From Raineyella antarctica (GTDB taxonomy: Bacteria; Actinomycetota; Actinomycetes; Propionibacteriales; Propionibacteriaceae): a stretch of 64,000 nucleotides of DNA. Each line of letters begins with the position of its first letter. Position 1 is the first letter of the stretch. The position numbers and the translations under genes are program-made. Shown here piece after piece: positions 50,455 through 60,619 of the stretch. The stretch spans positions 62,001-126,000 of the forward strand of contig NZ_FMYF01000004.1 of the NCBI RefSeq assembly GCF_900092135.1, written 5' to 3'. The notes under the pieces were generated by a model. The model did not search any database. It was not told the DNA's origin and saw only the letters and a list, made by a program, of their open reading frames with translations.

Positions 50455-50848
50455 CCAGCAACGGCAGGATGAGATCGTTCTCCTTGGCCTGGTGGGAGTC
50501 GAACGTCGCGGACAACGCCCGGCCCCAGGCCGCGGCGGCCAGAGGCGGGTCGATCTCACGTACCGCGTCGGCCATGGCGCGGATCAGTACGTGCTCGCGC
50601 AGCATGGCATCGATGAGCAGGGCGGCCTCGGGTAGCCCGGCGGCAGCGGGGTAGGTGCCCCGTTCCTCCTCCTCCGCGTGCGGCAGCAGCACGTCCTCGG
50701 TCCAGGCGACCAGTGCGGCGCGCTCCCGCGAGGAGTCCCGGCCCTCGAGGGCGGCGGCCCGCAACTCGGTGGCCAGCCGCTCCAGCTCGACGACCATGTG
50801 CGCATGGTGGTGACGCATCTGCTCGGCGACGGCCTCGTTGCTGCTCAT
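50405..50848 (-). CDS. Hemerythrin HHE-domain protein
   Basis: The 147-residue protein is a four-helix hemerythrin-type domain: MRHHHAHMVVELERLATEL, DVLLPHAEEEERGTYP, MLREHVLIRAMADAV and FDSHQAKENDLILPLL give the H...HxxxE...H...HxxxE di-iron ligand pattern. Bacterial HHE proteins bind oxygen or nitric oxide or protect iron centres. ATG 50848 is preceded by AAGGGAGA. The leader contains two overlapping inverted repeats. The 3' end overlaps the convergent hydrolase-like gene by 50 bases. Confidence 0.9.
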   Translation of the reverse strand: MSSNEAVAEQMRHHHAHMVVELERLATELRAAALEGRDSSRERAALVAWTEDVLLPHAEEEERGTYPAAAGLPEAALLIDAMLREHVLIRAMADAVREIDPPLAAAAWGRALSATFDSHQAKENDLILPLLVRSGTVDLASLAGHHD

Positions 50849-50858
50849 GGGATTCTCC

Positions 50859-50909
50859 CTTCGGTGTCCTCCGGCCGATCCGGGGTGTTGCTTCCAGCCA
50901 ACACCGAAG
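50859..50909 (-). promoter_or_regulatory. Overlapping inverted repeats in the hemerythrin leader
   Basis: CTTCGGTGT (50859-50867) pairs with ACACCGAAG (50901-50909). GGTGTTG (50884-50890) pairs with CAACACC (50899-50905). Both pairings use the same ACACC, so they are mutually exclusive; the shorter one is also a possible protein-binding palindrome. Confidence 0.45.
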
Positions 50910-51029
50910 CGCGTGAGGATGGCTGCCCTTTCGCCCAAATCGCCGGCAGCTTACGGTGGGACGCTCGCTCGGACCCCTGCCGGCGAGCGTCCCGACGCCC
51001 CGCGTGCCCCGGAGGAGGGCGGCGCCACA

Positions 51030-51038
51030 TGGTATTTT
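51030..51038 (+). promoter_or_regulatory. Extended -10 element TGGTATTTT for glnS
   Basis: TGGTATTTT combines the TGn extension with TATTTT and ends seven bases before ATG 51046; no Shine-Dalgarno site precedes the start, so the mRNA is probably leaderless. Confidence 0.55.
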
Positions 51039-51045
51039 GACCGGC

Positions 51046-52743
<1,698 letters not shown>

Positions 52744-52829
52744 CAGCCGGGGCAGGCAGGATCCGGGTGCCCTGGTCCGCTCGGGCCACGGCTCGCGGCC
52801 GTGCTGCCGCTCGTGTCCGTGGGCTTCAC

Positions 52830-52835
52830 TAGAGT
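52830..52835 (+). promoter_or_regulatory. -10 box TAGAGT for the DJ-1/PfpI gene
   Basis: TAGAGT lies 37 bases before ATG 52873, leaving a leader with AAAGGTG near the start codon. Confidence 0.4.
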
Positions 52836-52872
52836 GGGGGGCACCAGTACCCGCCGCTCGAAAGGTGCCCGT

Positions 52873-53559
52873 ATGTCCGCGATCCTGATGGTGCTCACCT
52901 CCCACGACCAGCTCGGCGACACCGGCCGGAAGACCGGCTTCTGGCTGGAGGAGTTCGCAGCCCCGTACTACGTCTTCGTCGATGCCGGCCAGCAGGTGAC
53001 CCTGGCGTCTCCCGCGGGCGGGCAGCCGCCGCTGGACCCGAAGAGTGACGACGAGGGTGCCCAGACCGAGGCGACCCGTCGGTTCAAGGAGGACCCGGCC
53101 GCCCAGCAGGCCCTGGCCACCACGCTGCGGCTGGCCGACGTCGACCCCGAGGCATATGACGCGGTGTTCTACCCGGGCGGCCACGGCGTGGTCTGGGACC
53201 TGCCAGTGGATGAGGACAACCTGCGCGTGCTGCGCTCCTTCACCACCACCGACCGTCCGCTGGCGGCGGTCTGCCACGCTCCGGCGATCTTCCGCGACGC
53301 CGTCGACGCCCAGGGCGAGCCGTTCGTCAAGGGTCGCCGGGTCACCGGCTTCACCAACACCGAGGAGGAGGGCGTCGAACTGACCGAGATCGTCCCCTTC
53401 CTGGTCGAGGACGCCCTGCGGGCCAACGGGGCCGAGTACTCCAAGGGGCCGGACTGGGGCGCCCATGTCATCCGCGACGGCAACCTGGTGACCGGGCAGA
53501 ACCCGGCCTCCTCGGCCGCCGCCGCCGAGCAGTTGCTCGACGTGCTGGCGGGTCGCTGA
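52873..53559 (+). CDS. DJ-1/PfpI family protein (Hsp31/glyoxalase III-like)
   Basis: The 228-residue protein matches class-1 GATase-like DJ-1 proteins of the Hsp31 type: TGFWLEEFAAPYYVF with the conserved acid near residue 25, AVFYPGGHGVVWDLP, and the nucleophile elbow AAVCHAPAIF with Cys134. VTGFTNTEEEGVELTEIVPF and GPDWGAHVIRDGNLVTGQNP follow. Members act as cofactor-free glyoxalases that turn methylglyoxal to lactate, or as protein repair or holding factors. The start ATG 52873 has AAAGGTG upstream. Function within the window is independent. Confidence 0.9.
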   Translation: MSAILMVLTSHDQLGDTGRKTGFWLEEFAAPYYVFVDAGQQVTLASPAGGQPPLDPKSDDEGAQTEATRRFKEDPAAQQALATTLRLADVDPEAYDAVFYPGGHGVVWDLPVDEDNLRVLRSFTTTDRPLAAVCHAPAIFRDAVDAQGEPFVKGRRVTGFTNTEEEGVELTEIVPFLVEDALRANGAEYSKGPDWGAHVIRDGNLVTGQNPASSAAAAEQLLDVLAGR

Positions 53560-53562
53560 GAC

Positions 53563-54855
53563 TCAGTTGGCCCCGGTCGGTGGCCACGTCTCGCCACTGG
53601 CCGGGGTGCCCGGCTCGTCGAAGTCACCGCGCGTGAGCGGCACCCACTGCTCGGCCTGCGCCGGCTGGCGCGAGGACGGGAAGCCCTTCAGCGATCCGGT
53701 GGGCTGCGCGTCCCACTCCTCGAAGGTGAGCGGTGAGGCGAGCCAGCGGGCGAGCAGCGCGTACGTCGCCTCGAGCGAGGACACCTGCGTACGCTCCCAG
53801 CCGTGGCTGCCGTCCAGGCCGAACGCCACCAGGGCCGCCCGGGCCATCGCACCGGCCTCGATCGCGGCGGCGACGTCGGAGCGGTAGAAGTGGAAGATGT
53901 CCCGGGTGTACGGGATCCGGTCCGCGGCCGCCATCCGGCACAGCCGCCGGGTCAGGTGGTAGTCGAAGGGGCCGTGCAGGTCGGCCATCGGGATGGTCAC
54001 GCCGTGCTCGATCGAGTGCTGGCCCGGCGCGCAGACCGCGTTGTCGATCGAGACGAGTTCGGCGACCTCGGGCGAGAGGCCGCCGCTGGCGCCGTGACCG
54101 ACCTCCTCGGTGATGGTCACCATCAGGTCGGTGCGGTGCGGCAGCACCAGCTCGCCGCGGGAGGCAGCCCGGGCCAGCGCAAGAGCGATCGCGACGCCGG
54201 CCTTCCCGTCCAGGTGGCGGGAGACGATGAAGCCGGTGTCGGTCAGCTCGGGACTGGCGGCCAGCGCCACCGTGTCGCCGACCTGGATCCCGAGCCGGCG
54301 CAGCCCCTCGGCGTCGGAGACCTGGGCATCCACCCGGACCTCGACGTTGTCCCAGTCGCCGGGCTGGGAGTCGATCGCGTCGCCGAAGGCGTGGCCGCTG
54401 GCCAGCAGCGTCATGATCGTGCCGGTGAGGAAGTGCTCGGTCCCGTCGCGGAAGATCCTTACCCGGCTGCCCGCCGCGAAACGGGCGGAGAAGGTGCCGA
54501 TCGGGATCACCTTCAGCCGGCCGTTGTCCTTCAGGTCGGCGACCATGCACCCGATGGTGTCGGCGTGGACGACCAGGGCCCGGTCGGTGGTCGGCGAGGC
54601 CCCGGGCAACTGCGCGACCATGGCACCTCGCCGGGTCAGGCTGAACGGCAGTCCGAGGTCGGTGACGATGTCGCCGACGAGCTGCATGACGGCATCGGTG
54701 CGCCCGGACGGGCTGGGGGTCTGGAGCAGGGACAACAGCGTGTCCAGCATCCAGTTGCGGTCCTCCTCACCCATCAGCGGCACGGGGGAGCCGGGTACCG
54801 ATCGGGGGCCGTGGGAGGCAGGGGTGGGGGACAGCGGAGCAGGGTTCAGTGGCAC
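53563..54855 (-). CDS. M42-type peptidase of the NAGGN osmolyte system
   Basis: The 430-residue protein is an aminopeptidase of the M42/M18-like fold: VVHADTIGCMVADLK (metal His-Asp), RHLDGKAGVAIALALA with the bridging Asp, and VTITEEVGHGASGG with the Glu-Glu pair. LVSIDNAVCAPGQHSIEHGVT and FHFYRSDVAAAIEAG follow. Members of this branch always sit with NAGGN synthesis genes, as here, and are thought to turn over or control the peptide osmolyte. GTG 54855 has AAGGA about six bases upstream. It is the last gene of the three-gene operon, 48 bases after the synthetase gene. Confidence 0.88.
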   Translation of the reverse strand: MPLNPAPLSPTPASHGPRSVPGSPVPLMGEEDRNWMLDTLLSLLQTPSPSGRTDAVMQLVGDIVTDLGLPFSLTRRGAMVAQLPGASPTTDRALVVHADTIGCMVADLKDNGRLKVIPIGTFSARFAAGSRVRIFRDGTEHFLTGTIMTLLASGHAFGDAIDSQPGDWDNVEVRVDAQVSDAEGLRRLGIQVGDTVALAASPELTDTGFIVSRHLDGKAGVAIALALARAASRGELVLPHRTDLMVTITEEVGHGASGGLSPEVAELVSIDNAVCAPGQHSIEHGVTIPMADLHGPFDYHLTRRLCRMAAADRIPYTRDIFHFYRSDVAAAIEAGAMARAALVAFGLDGSHGWERTQVSSLEATYALLARWLASPLTFEEWDAQPTGSLKGFPSSRQPAQAEQWVPLTRGDFDEPGTPASGETWPPTGAN

Positions 54856-54903
54856 AGGGGGTCCTTGCGGGGAACGGTCGGGCGTGGCGGGGGAGGCGTC
54901 GGG

Positions 54904-56637
54904 TCAGGGCATGCCGACGGCGTCGCCGGGGCCGGTGGTGTCCGGTCCGGGGCGACCAGGTGGGGTCGGCTGCCAGGCCCACGAGGTCGACATCGACCGG
55001 GGGAACAGGAAGTCGATGTAGGCCCGGGCGGTGGGCCGCGGCTCGTGGTTCGCCAGTCCCGGCCGCTCGTTCGCCTCGATGAACACGTACTTCTCCCCGT
55101 CCACGCGTGGCACCATCAGGTCGATCCCGGTGACCGGGATGTCGAGTGCCGCGGCGGCGGTGACGGCGGCCTGCGCGAGGGTGGGATGCAGCTCGTCGGT
55201 GACGTCGTGGATCGTGCCGCCGGTGTGCAGGTTGGCGGTGCGCCGGACCCGTAGGTGCTCCCCGCGGGGCAGCACCTCGTCCAGGTCCCAGCCCTCCTCG
55301 CGGACGGTGGCCTCGGTGAGCTCGTCCAGCGGGATCCTGGACTCCCCGCCGGTCGCGGCCTCGCGCCGGCGGCTCTGCGCGATGATCAGCTCGCGGACCG
55401 TACGGGTGCCGTTGCCGATCACCTCGGCCGGGTGCCGGACCGCGGCGGCCACCACGGCACCGTCGATCACCACGATGCGTAGGTCGTCGCCGGCACACTG
55501 CTCCTCCAGCAGGACCGAGGTGCCGGAACCGCCTGCCCGGGCCAGGGCCTCGTCGAGGTCGGCGTGGCCGGTGACGTTGACGGTGATGCCCTGGCCCTGC
55601 TCACCGCTGGCCGGCTTCACCACGACAGCGCCGACCTGGTCCAGGAAGGCGTGGTCGTCCTCGTCGAAGGTGGCCGTCCGTCCCCGGGCGACCTCCACCC
55701 CGGCCGCCGAGACGACCTTGCGGGTGATCCGCTTGTCGTCGCACCGGCTCATCGCCACCGCCGAGGTCAGCTCGGACAGCGACTCGCGCATCGCCACCGT
55801 GCGGCCGCCGTACTCCAGCCGCAGGTAGCCGCCCTCGGCGTCCAGGACGGTGACGTTGATGCCGCGTCGGATCGCCTCGTCGGCGATGATCCGGGCGTAC
55901 GGGTTGAGGTGGTCCAGGTCGTCGGGGGCCGCGGTGAACAGGTGCTCGTTGATCGCGTTCTTCCGCTTGATGCCGAGGATCGGGACCTGGACGAAGCCGA
56001 GCTTCTCGTACAGCCGGATGGCCGGCAGGTTGTCGTGGATCACCGACAGGTCGACGTAGGCACGGCCCCGCTCCTGGAACAGCTCGAGCAGCGTACGCAC
56101 CAGCAGCTCGCCGACACCGGGCCGGGGACAGGCCGGGTCGACCGCCAGGCACCACAGGCTGGAACCGCCCTCGGGGTCGTCGAACAGGACGGCGTGGTCG
56201 ACCCCGGTGACGGTGCCGAGGACCTCACCCGTGGCGTCGTCGACGGCCACCAGGTAGAGCACCGAGGCGGCATGCTCCTCGTTGTGCCACATCAGGGCCA
56301 CGTCGGCCGGCACCATGTGGTTACGTACGTAGACCCGGTTCATCTCGGCGCACTCGCCGGCGGAATCGGGCGCCCGGACGCTCACGCCGGGGACCTCGCG
56401 TGCCGGTGGCCGCCAGCCCGCCAGCTCCACCCGGTAGGTGAAGCTGGGGTCGATGAAGTACTCCTGCGGGTGCTGGGAGACGAAGACGTGCGGGGCGCCC
56501 AGGTACAGGCAGATGTCCCGCCGCCCGGACGCCTCGGCGCGCAGCACCTCGCCGAGCGACTCGGGGTCGTCGAAGGTCTGGCCCATCACCAGGCGTCCCC
56601 AGCCGAGGTCCTGCACCACGTTGCGCGGTGTCCTCAT
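54904..56637 (-). CDS. N-acetylglutaminylglutamine synthetase (GNAT + ATP-grasp)
   Basis: The 577-residue fusion has an N-terminal GNAT acetyltransferase (about 90-250; VLYLVAVDDATGEVLGTVTG, LWCLAVDPACPRPGVGELLV, NLPAIRLYEKLGF) and a C-terminal ATP-grasp ligase (about 290-555). The ligase half shows VVVKPASGEQGQGITVNV, the DDLRIVVIDG strand and FIEANERPGLANHEP. This is the architecture of the enzyme that acetylates and joins two glutamines to give N-acetylglutaminylglutamine, precursor of the osmolyte NAGGN. ATG 56637 overlaps the amidotransferase stop as ATGA. The order of the three genes fits the known operon. Confidence 0.92.
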   Translation of the reverse strand: MRTPRNVVQDLGWGRLVMGQTFDDPESLGEVLRAEASGRRDICLYLGAPHVFVSQHPQEYFIDPSFTYRVELAGWRPPAREVPGVSVRAPDSAGECAEMNRVYVRNHMVPADVALMWHNEEHAASVLYLVAVDDATGEVLGTVTGVDHAVLFDDPEGGSSLWCLAVDPACPRPGVGELLVRTLLELFQERGRAYVDLSVIHDNLPAIRLYEKLGFVQVPILGIKRKNAINEHLFTAAPDDLDHLNPYARIIADEAIRRGINVTVLDAEGGYLRLEYGGRTVAMRESLSELTSAVAMSRCDDKRITRKVVSAAGVEVARGRTATFDEDDHAFLDQVGAVVVKPASGEQGQGITVNVTGHADLDEALARAGGSGTSVLLEEQCAGDDLRIVVIDGAVVAAAVRHPAEVIGNGTRTVRELIIAQSRRREAATGGESRIPLDELTEATVREEGWDLDEVLPRGEHLRVRRTANLHTGGTIHDVTDELHPTLAQAAVTAAAALDIPVTGIDLMVPRVDGEKYVFIEANERPGLANHEPRPTARAYIDFLFPRSMSTSWAWQPTPPGRPGPDTTGPGDAVGMP

Positions 56638-58436
56638 GCGGCCACCCCCGTGATGCCATGCTTGTCCAGCCATAGCTCGAGCAGCGCGACCTGCCACAAC
56701 GGATTGCCGCGCAGCGGGGTGAGCCGGCCGTTCGGGTCGGCGAGCAGTGCATCGACCGCCTCGGGTCGGAAGAGCCCTCGCTGCCTGGCGGCAGAGCTAC
56801 CGAGCGCGTCGCGGACCAGGTCCAGGTAGGGGCCCTGCAGGTGCTTCAGGGCGGGCACGGGGAAGTAGCCCTTGGGCCGGTCGATCACCTCGTGCGGGAT
56901 CACCCGGCGGGCGGCCTGCTTGAGCACGCCCTTGCCGTCGTGGGCGGTCTTCAGGTGCGGCGGGCAGGTGGCGGCCAGCTCGACCAGCTGGTGGTCGAGG
57001 AAGGGCACCCGGCCCTCCAGCCCCCAGGCCATCGTCATGTTGTCGACCCGCTTCACCGGGTCGTCGACGAGCATCACCGTGGTGTCCAGCCGCAGCGCCC
57101 GGTCGGTGGCGGTGTCGGCCCCCGGGTGCGCGAAGTGCCTTCGGACGTATTCCTCGGAGACGTCGGAGTCGACGTGCCACTGCGGTTGCAGCAGTGCGCC
57201 GACGTCCCGGTGGCCACGGTCGAAGAACGCTCGACGGTAGCTGGCGAGGGCCGCCTCGACGTCGTCGTCGGCGGCCTGCGCCATCGGCGGGTACCAGTGG
57301 TAGCCGGCGAAGACCTCGTCGGCGCCCTGGCCGGACTGGACCACCTTGACGTGCTTGCTGACCTCCTCCGACAACAGGTAGAACGCCACCGCGTCATGGC
57401 TGATCATCGGCTCGCTCATCGCCCCGATCGCGCCCTCGAGCGCCGGCAGCATCCGTGCGGTGTCGATCCGGATCTGGTGGTGGTCGGTGCCGTAGTGCCG
57501 GGCGACCAGGTCGGAGTACTGGAACTCGTCGCCGCGCTCGCCGCCGAAGGCCTCGAAGCCGATCGAGAAGGTCTTCAGGCCGTGCTGGCCGGCCTCGGCG
57601 AGCAGGCCGACGATCAGGCTGGAGTCCAGCCCACCCGAGAGCAGGGCCCCGACCGGGACGTCGGCCACCAGCCGTCGCTCCACCGCGGTGCGCAGCGCGG
57701 CGATGGTCGCATCCTCCCAGTCCCGGTCGCTCCAGCCCGCGCGCTCCGCGCTGCGGGTGAAGACCGGTTCCCAGTAGGTCCGCTCGGTCGTCGTACCGTC
57801 CGCCTCGATCCGCATCAGCGTGCCGGGGGAGAGCTTGCGGACCCCGCGCAGGATGGTGTGCGGGGCCGGCACCACGGAGTGGAAGGTCAGGTAGTGGTGC
57901 AGTGCCTCGGGGTCGATCCGGGTGTCGACGCCGCCGGCCGCGACCAGGGCGGGCAGGGCGGAGGCGAAGCGTACGGCGTCGCTGGTCCGCGACCAGTAGA
58001 GCGGCTTGATGCCGAGCCGATCCCGGCCCAGCAGAACCCGGCCGGAGTCACGCTCGGCGATCGCGAAGGCGAACATCCCTTGCAGGTGCTCCACGACGTC
58101 CTCGCCCCACTCGACGTAGCCGCGCAGCAGCACCTCGGTGTCGGAGTGGGAGGTGAACCGGTGCCCCTTGGCCTGCAGCTGTTCGCGCAGCTCGGGGTAG
58201 TTGTAGATACAGCCGTTGAAGGCGATGGACAGGCCGGAGGCCGGGTCGGTCATCGGCTGCCCACCTGCCGCCGACAGGTCGATGATGGCCAGCCGGCGGT
58301 GGCCGAGACCGAGGTGGCCCTGAGCCCAGACCCCTGAGCCGTCGGGGCCCCGGGGCACCATCGCATCGTTCATGGCGGCGATGGCCACGACGTCGGCGTT
58401 GCGCCCGAAGGCGATTTCTCCAGCGATACCACACAT
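56634..58436 (-). CDS. N-acetylglutaminylglutamine amidotransferase (AsnB-like)
   Basis: The 600-residue class II amidotransferase begins MCGIAGE with Cys2 as the glutaminase nucleophile after Met removal. Its AsnB-type half follows: RGPDGSGVWAQGHLGLGHRR, the PP-loop LLSGGLDSSLIVGLLAE, and QSGQGADEVFAGYHWYP. KRVDNMTMAWGLEGRVPFLD closes the set. In this operon it amidates the C-terminus of acetylated diglutamine to NAGGN, a compatible solute. It is the first gene; ATG 58436 has GGAAG upstream. The divergent gap to the alcohol dehydrogenase gene shows no clear osmotic-control element. Confidence 0.92.
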   Translation of the reverse strand: MCGIAGEIAFGRNADVVAIAAMNDAMVPRGPDGSGVWAQGHLGLGHRRLAIIDLSAAGGQPMTDPASGLSIAFNGCIYNYPELREQLQAKGHRFTSHSDTEVLLRGYVEWGEDVVEHLQGMFAFAIAERDSGRVLLGRDRLGIKPLYWSRTSDAVRFASALPALVAAGGVDTRIDPEALHHYLTFHSVVPAPHTILRGVRKLSPGTLMRIEADGTTTERTYWEPVFTRSAERAGWSDRDWEDATIAALRTAVERRLVADVPVGALLSGGLDSSLIVGLLAEAGQHGLKTFSIGFEAFGGERGDEFQYSDLVARHYGTDHHQIRIDTARMLPALEGAIGAMSEPMISHDAVAFYLLSEEVSKHVKVVQSGQGADEVFAGYHWYPPMAQAADDDVEAALASYRRAFFDRGHRDVGALLQPQWHVDSDVSEEYVRRHFAHPGADTATDRALRLDTTVMLVDDPVKRVDNMTMAWGLEGRVPFLDHQLVELAATCPPHLKTAHDGKGVLKQAARRVIPHEVIDRPKGYFPVPALKHLQGPYLDLVRDALGSSAARQRGLFRPEAVDALLADPNGRLTPLRGNPLWQVALLELWLDKHGITGVAA

Positions 58437-58684
58437 AGGGTGCTTCCGTCTCGGGGGACGCCGACCCGGCTGCCGACCACCGGGCCGACGAGCTCCCGCG
58501 TGACGCCGTGGGGTGTCCGAGGCGCCGAGCCGACGCGGGTTGTGGTCCCCACCATACGTGAGCGTCCGGGGCAGCCCGAAAGATCGGCCTCCTACGGCCT
58601 GTCGGGGTCGAATGGGGAAGCGTAAGTTGGTCAGGAGGTTCCTCCGGCGGAGCAGCCGCCGAAGCTCTCGCAAAGGAGCGGGAA
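58437..58684. other. Divergent gap between the NAGGN operon and the alcohol dehydrogenase gene
   Basis: The 248 bases hold two small perfect hairpins near 58636-58665 (GGAGG/CCTCC and GGCGG/CCGCC) and an AAAGGAG site before ATG 58685. I find no convincing -35/-10 pair for either direction. Confidence 0.3.
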
Positions 58685-59740
58685 ATGAAGGCACTCGTCT
58701 ACCACGGCCCCGACGCAAAGGCGTGGGAGGAGGTCCCGGACCCGACGATCCAGGACCCCACCGACTGCATCGTCAGGGTCGAGGCCACGACCATCTGTGG
58801 CACCGACCTGCATATCCTGAAGGGCGACGTCCCGGCCGTCACCGACGGACGGGTCCTGGGCCACGAGGCCGTCGGCACCGTCACCGAGATCGGCCCCGCC
58901 GTCACCAACTTCGCCGTCGGGGACCGGGTGATCGTCTCCTGCATCACCAGCTGCGGCACCTGCAGCTACTGCCGCAAGGGCCTGCCGAGCCACTGCCAGA
59001 CCGTTGGCGGCATCGGCTGGATCCTCGGCCACCTGATCAACGGGACCCAGGCCGAGTACGTCAGGATACCCTTCGCCAACACGAGCCTCTACCACCTGCC
59101 CGAGGGCGTCAGTGCGGAGCAGGGCCTGTTCATCTCCGACATCCTGCCCACCGGCTACGAGATCGGCGTCCGGGACGGTGGCGTCCATCCCGGCGACGTG
59201 GTCGCGGTGGTCGGTGCGGGGCCGGTCGGACTGGCCGCGATCATGACAGCCGGGCTGCACGGCGCCTCCCGGATCGTCGCCATCGACCTCGACGACAGCC
59301 GGCTGGCCGCGGCCGCGCGAGACTTCGGTGCTACCCACACGGTGAACTCGGGAGACGCCGACTGGGCCGACCAGGTGATGGCGCTCACCGACGGGCTGGG
59401 CGTCGACGTCGCGATCGAAGCGGTCGGTGTTCCGGCCACGTTCGCCGCGGCACTCAAGGTCGTCCGCCCCGGCGGCCAGGTGGCGAACATCGGTGTGCAC
59501 GGCGAGGCCGTCGAACTGCCGATCAACGAGAAGTGGATCGACAACATCCGGATCTCGATGGGCCTGGTGAACGCCGTCACCGGCGAGATGCTGCTGCGCA
59601 TGGTCGCGGAGGGGAAGCTGCCGGCGGGCAAGCTGGGAACGCACCACTTCACACTGGACGAGATCGACAAGGCGTACGACGTCTTCGGCCACGCGGCCGA
59701 GCACCAGGCCCTCAAGGTGGTGATGACGGCGGCGTCCTGA
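58685..59740 (+). CDS. Zinc-dependent alcohol dehydrogenase, medium chain
   Basis: The 351-residue enzyme has the catalytic zinc site ICGTDLHILKG and GRVLGHEAVGTV, the structural-zinc cysteines in SCGTCSYCRKGLPSHC, and the NAD(P)-binding VVAVVGAGPVGLAAIM. GIDLDDSRLAA-like IVAIDLDDSRLAA and GVDVAIEAVG follow. It resembles secondary-alcohol (isopropanol-type) dehydrogenases and oxidises or reduces a small alcohol or ketone. AAAGGAG lies about six bases before ATG 58685. A bidirectional terminator follows. Its exact substrate is open. Confidence 0.9.
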   Translation: MKALVYHGPDAKAWEEVPDPTIQDPTDCIVRVEATTICGTDLHILKGDVPAVTDGRVLGHEAVGTVTEIGPAVTNFAVGDRVIVSCITSCGTCSYCRKGLPSHCQTVGGIGWILGHLINGTQAEYVRIPFANTSLYHLPEGVSAEQGLFISDILPTGYEIGVRDGGVHPGDVVAVVGAGPVGLAAIMTAGLHGASRIVAIDLDDSRLAAAARDFGATHTVNSGDADWADQVMALTDGLGVDVAIEAVGVPATFAAALKVVRPGGQVANIGVHGEAVELPINEKWIDNIRISMGLVNAVTGEMLLRMVAEGKLPAGKLGTHHFTLDEIDKAYDVFGHAAEHQALKVVMTAAS

Positions 59741-59800
59741 CCGGATCGGGGCCCACGATGATCCGGCCCTGACTCCGGGTACCCGAAGGGGTCGGCAGGC

Positions 59801-59827
59801 GCCGGACCGGCTCGGAGCCGGTCCGGC
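59801..59827. terminator. Bidirectional terminator between the dehydrogenase and TetR genes
   Basis: Perfect 12-bp stem GCCGGACCGGCT / AGCCGGTCCGGC with a 3-base loop, between convergent genes. Confidence 0.75.
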
Positions 59828-59846
59828 CCGGTCCGCCCGGGCCCGA

Positions 59847-60455
59847 TCAGCGCACGATCGTGCGCAGCTCGGCCCGCAGGCGGCGGAAGTGGTCGATCGG
59901 GTGGGCCTCGCCGCCCTCGAGCTCCAGTTCGCCCCAGTGCCGCCAGGTCGCCCGCCACACGGCCACCGCCACCTCGGCGACCAGCAGGACCGCGAGCCGG
60001 TCGGCCCCCTCGAAGCTGGCGGCCAACCGGTCGCGGAGCCGTTCGGTGAGCACCTCCTCCTGTGTCGCCGCGAGGGCGCGCAGGTCGGGCTCGCGCGCCA
60101 GCAATCGCGTCACGCGACGGTACTCGACCATCTCGGGGTCGTTCTCCTGGCCGACGGCTGCCTGCAGGAGGCCCTCGATGTCCTCCAGGACCGAGGAGAG
60201 TTCGGCGCTGCCCAGCTCCAGGGTGTCGATCGCCTCGAGGAGGCGTCGCTGGCCGGGGAGGGCCGCCTGTTCCTTGCTGGTGAAGTAGCGGAAGAACGTC
60301 CGCGACGAGATGCCGACCCGCTCGGCTATCTGTTGCACCGTCGTCTCGCGCACGCCCTGGGACTCGAAGAGCTCCAGGGCGGCCTGGTGGATGGCGTCGG
60401 AAGTCTCCGTACGTCGGCGGCTGCGCAGGTCGTCGGCGGGTTGGGCGGTCACCAT
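59847..60455 (-). CDS. TetR-family transcriptional regulator
   Basis: The 202-residue protein has a clear TetR DNA-binding domain: RRRTETSDAIHQAALELFES, GVRETTVQQIAERVGISSRT and FFRYFTSKEQA. The helical ligand-binding C-terminal domain contains WRATWRHWGELE. It is divergent from an MFS multidrug transporter, the usual layout for local repression. The gap between them (60456-60619) holds repeated operator-like palindromes at 60531-60568. The inducing ligand is unknown; efflux substrate and ligand are probably the same compound. Confidence 0.92.
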   Translation of the reverse strand: MVTAQPADDLRSRRRTETSDAIHQAALELFESQGVRETTVQQIAERVGISSRTFFRYFTSKEQAALPGQRRLLEAIDTLELGSAELSSVLEDIEGLLQAAVGQENDPEMVEYRRVTRLLAREPDLRALAATQEEVLTERLRDRLAASFEGADRLAVLLVAEVAVAVWRATWRHWGELELEGGEAHPIDHFRRLRAELRTIVR

Positions 60456-60530
60456 CACTTGGTAGCACCTCTTCCGGCTGTTGGGGGGACGGTCCGCCAA
60501 CTCCCGGAGAGGGGCGGCGTTCCATTCTCG

Positions 60531-60568
60531 CTTTGTGTCACAAAGTGACATTGTGGCAGAGTGTGACA
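60531..60568. promoter_or_regulatory. Tandem operator candidates for the TetR regulator
   Basis: CTTTGTGTCACAAAG (60531-60545) and TGTCACAAAGTGACA (60536-60550) are overlapping perfect palindromes. An 18-base unit at 60533-60550 is followed directly by a copy at 60551-60568 matching at 14 of 18 positions. Both lie between the divergent TetR and MFS genes. Confidence 0.65.
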
Positions 60569-60619
60569 TCGCACGGCATTCTTGTGGTGCGTCTGACAGA
60601 TGAAGAGGAAAGGTGACCT

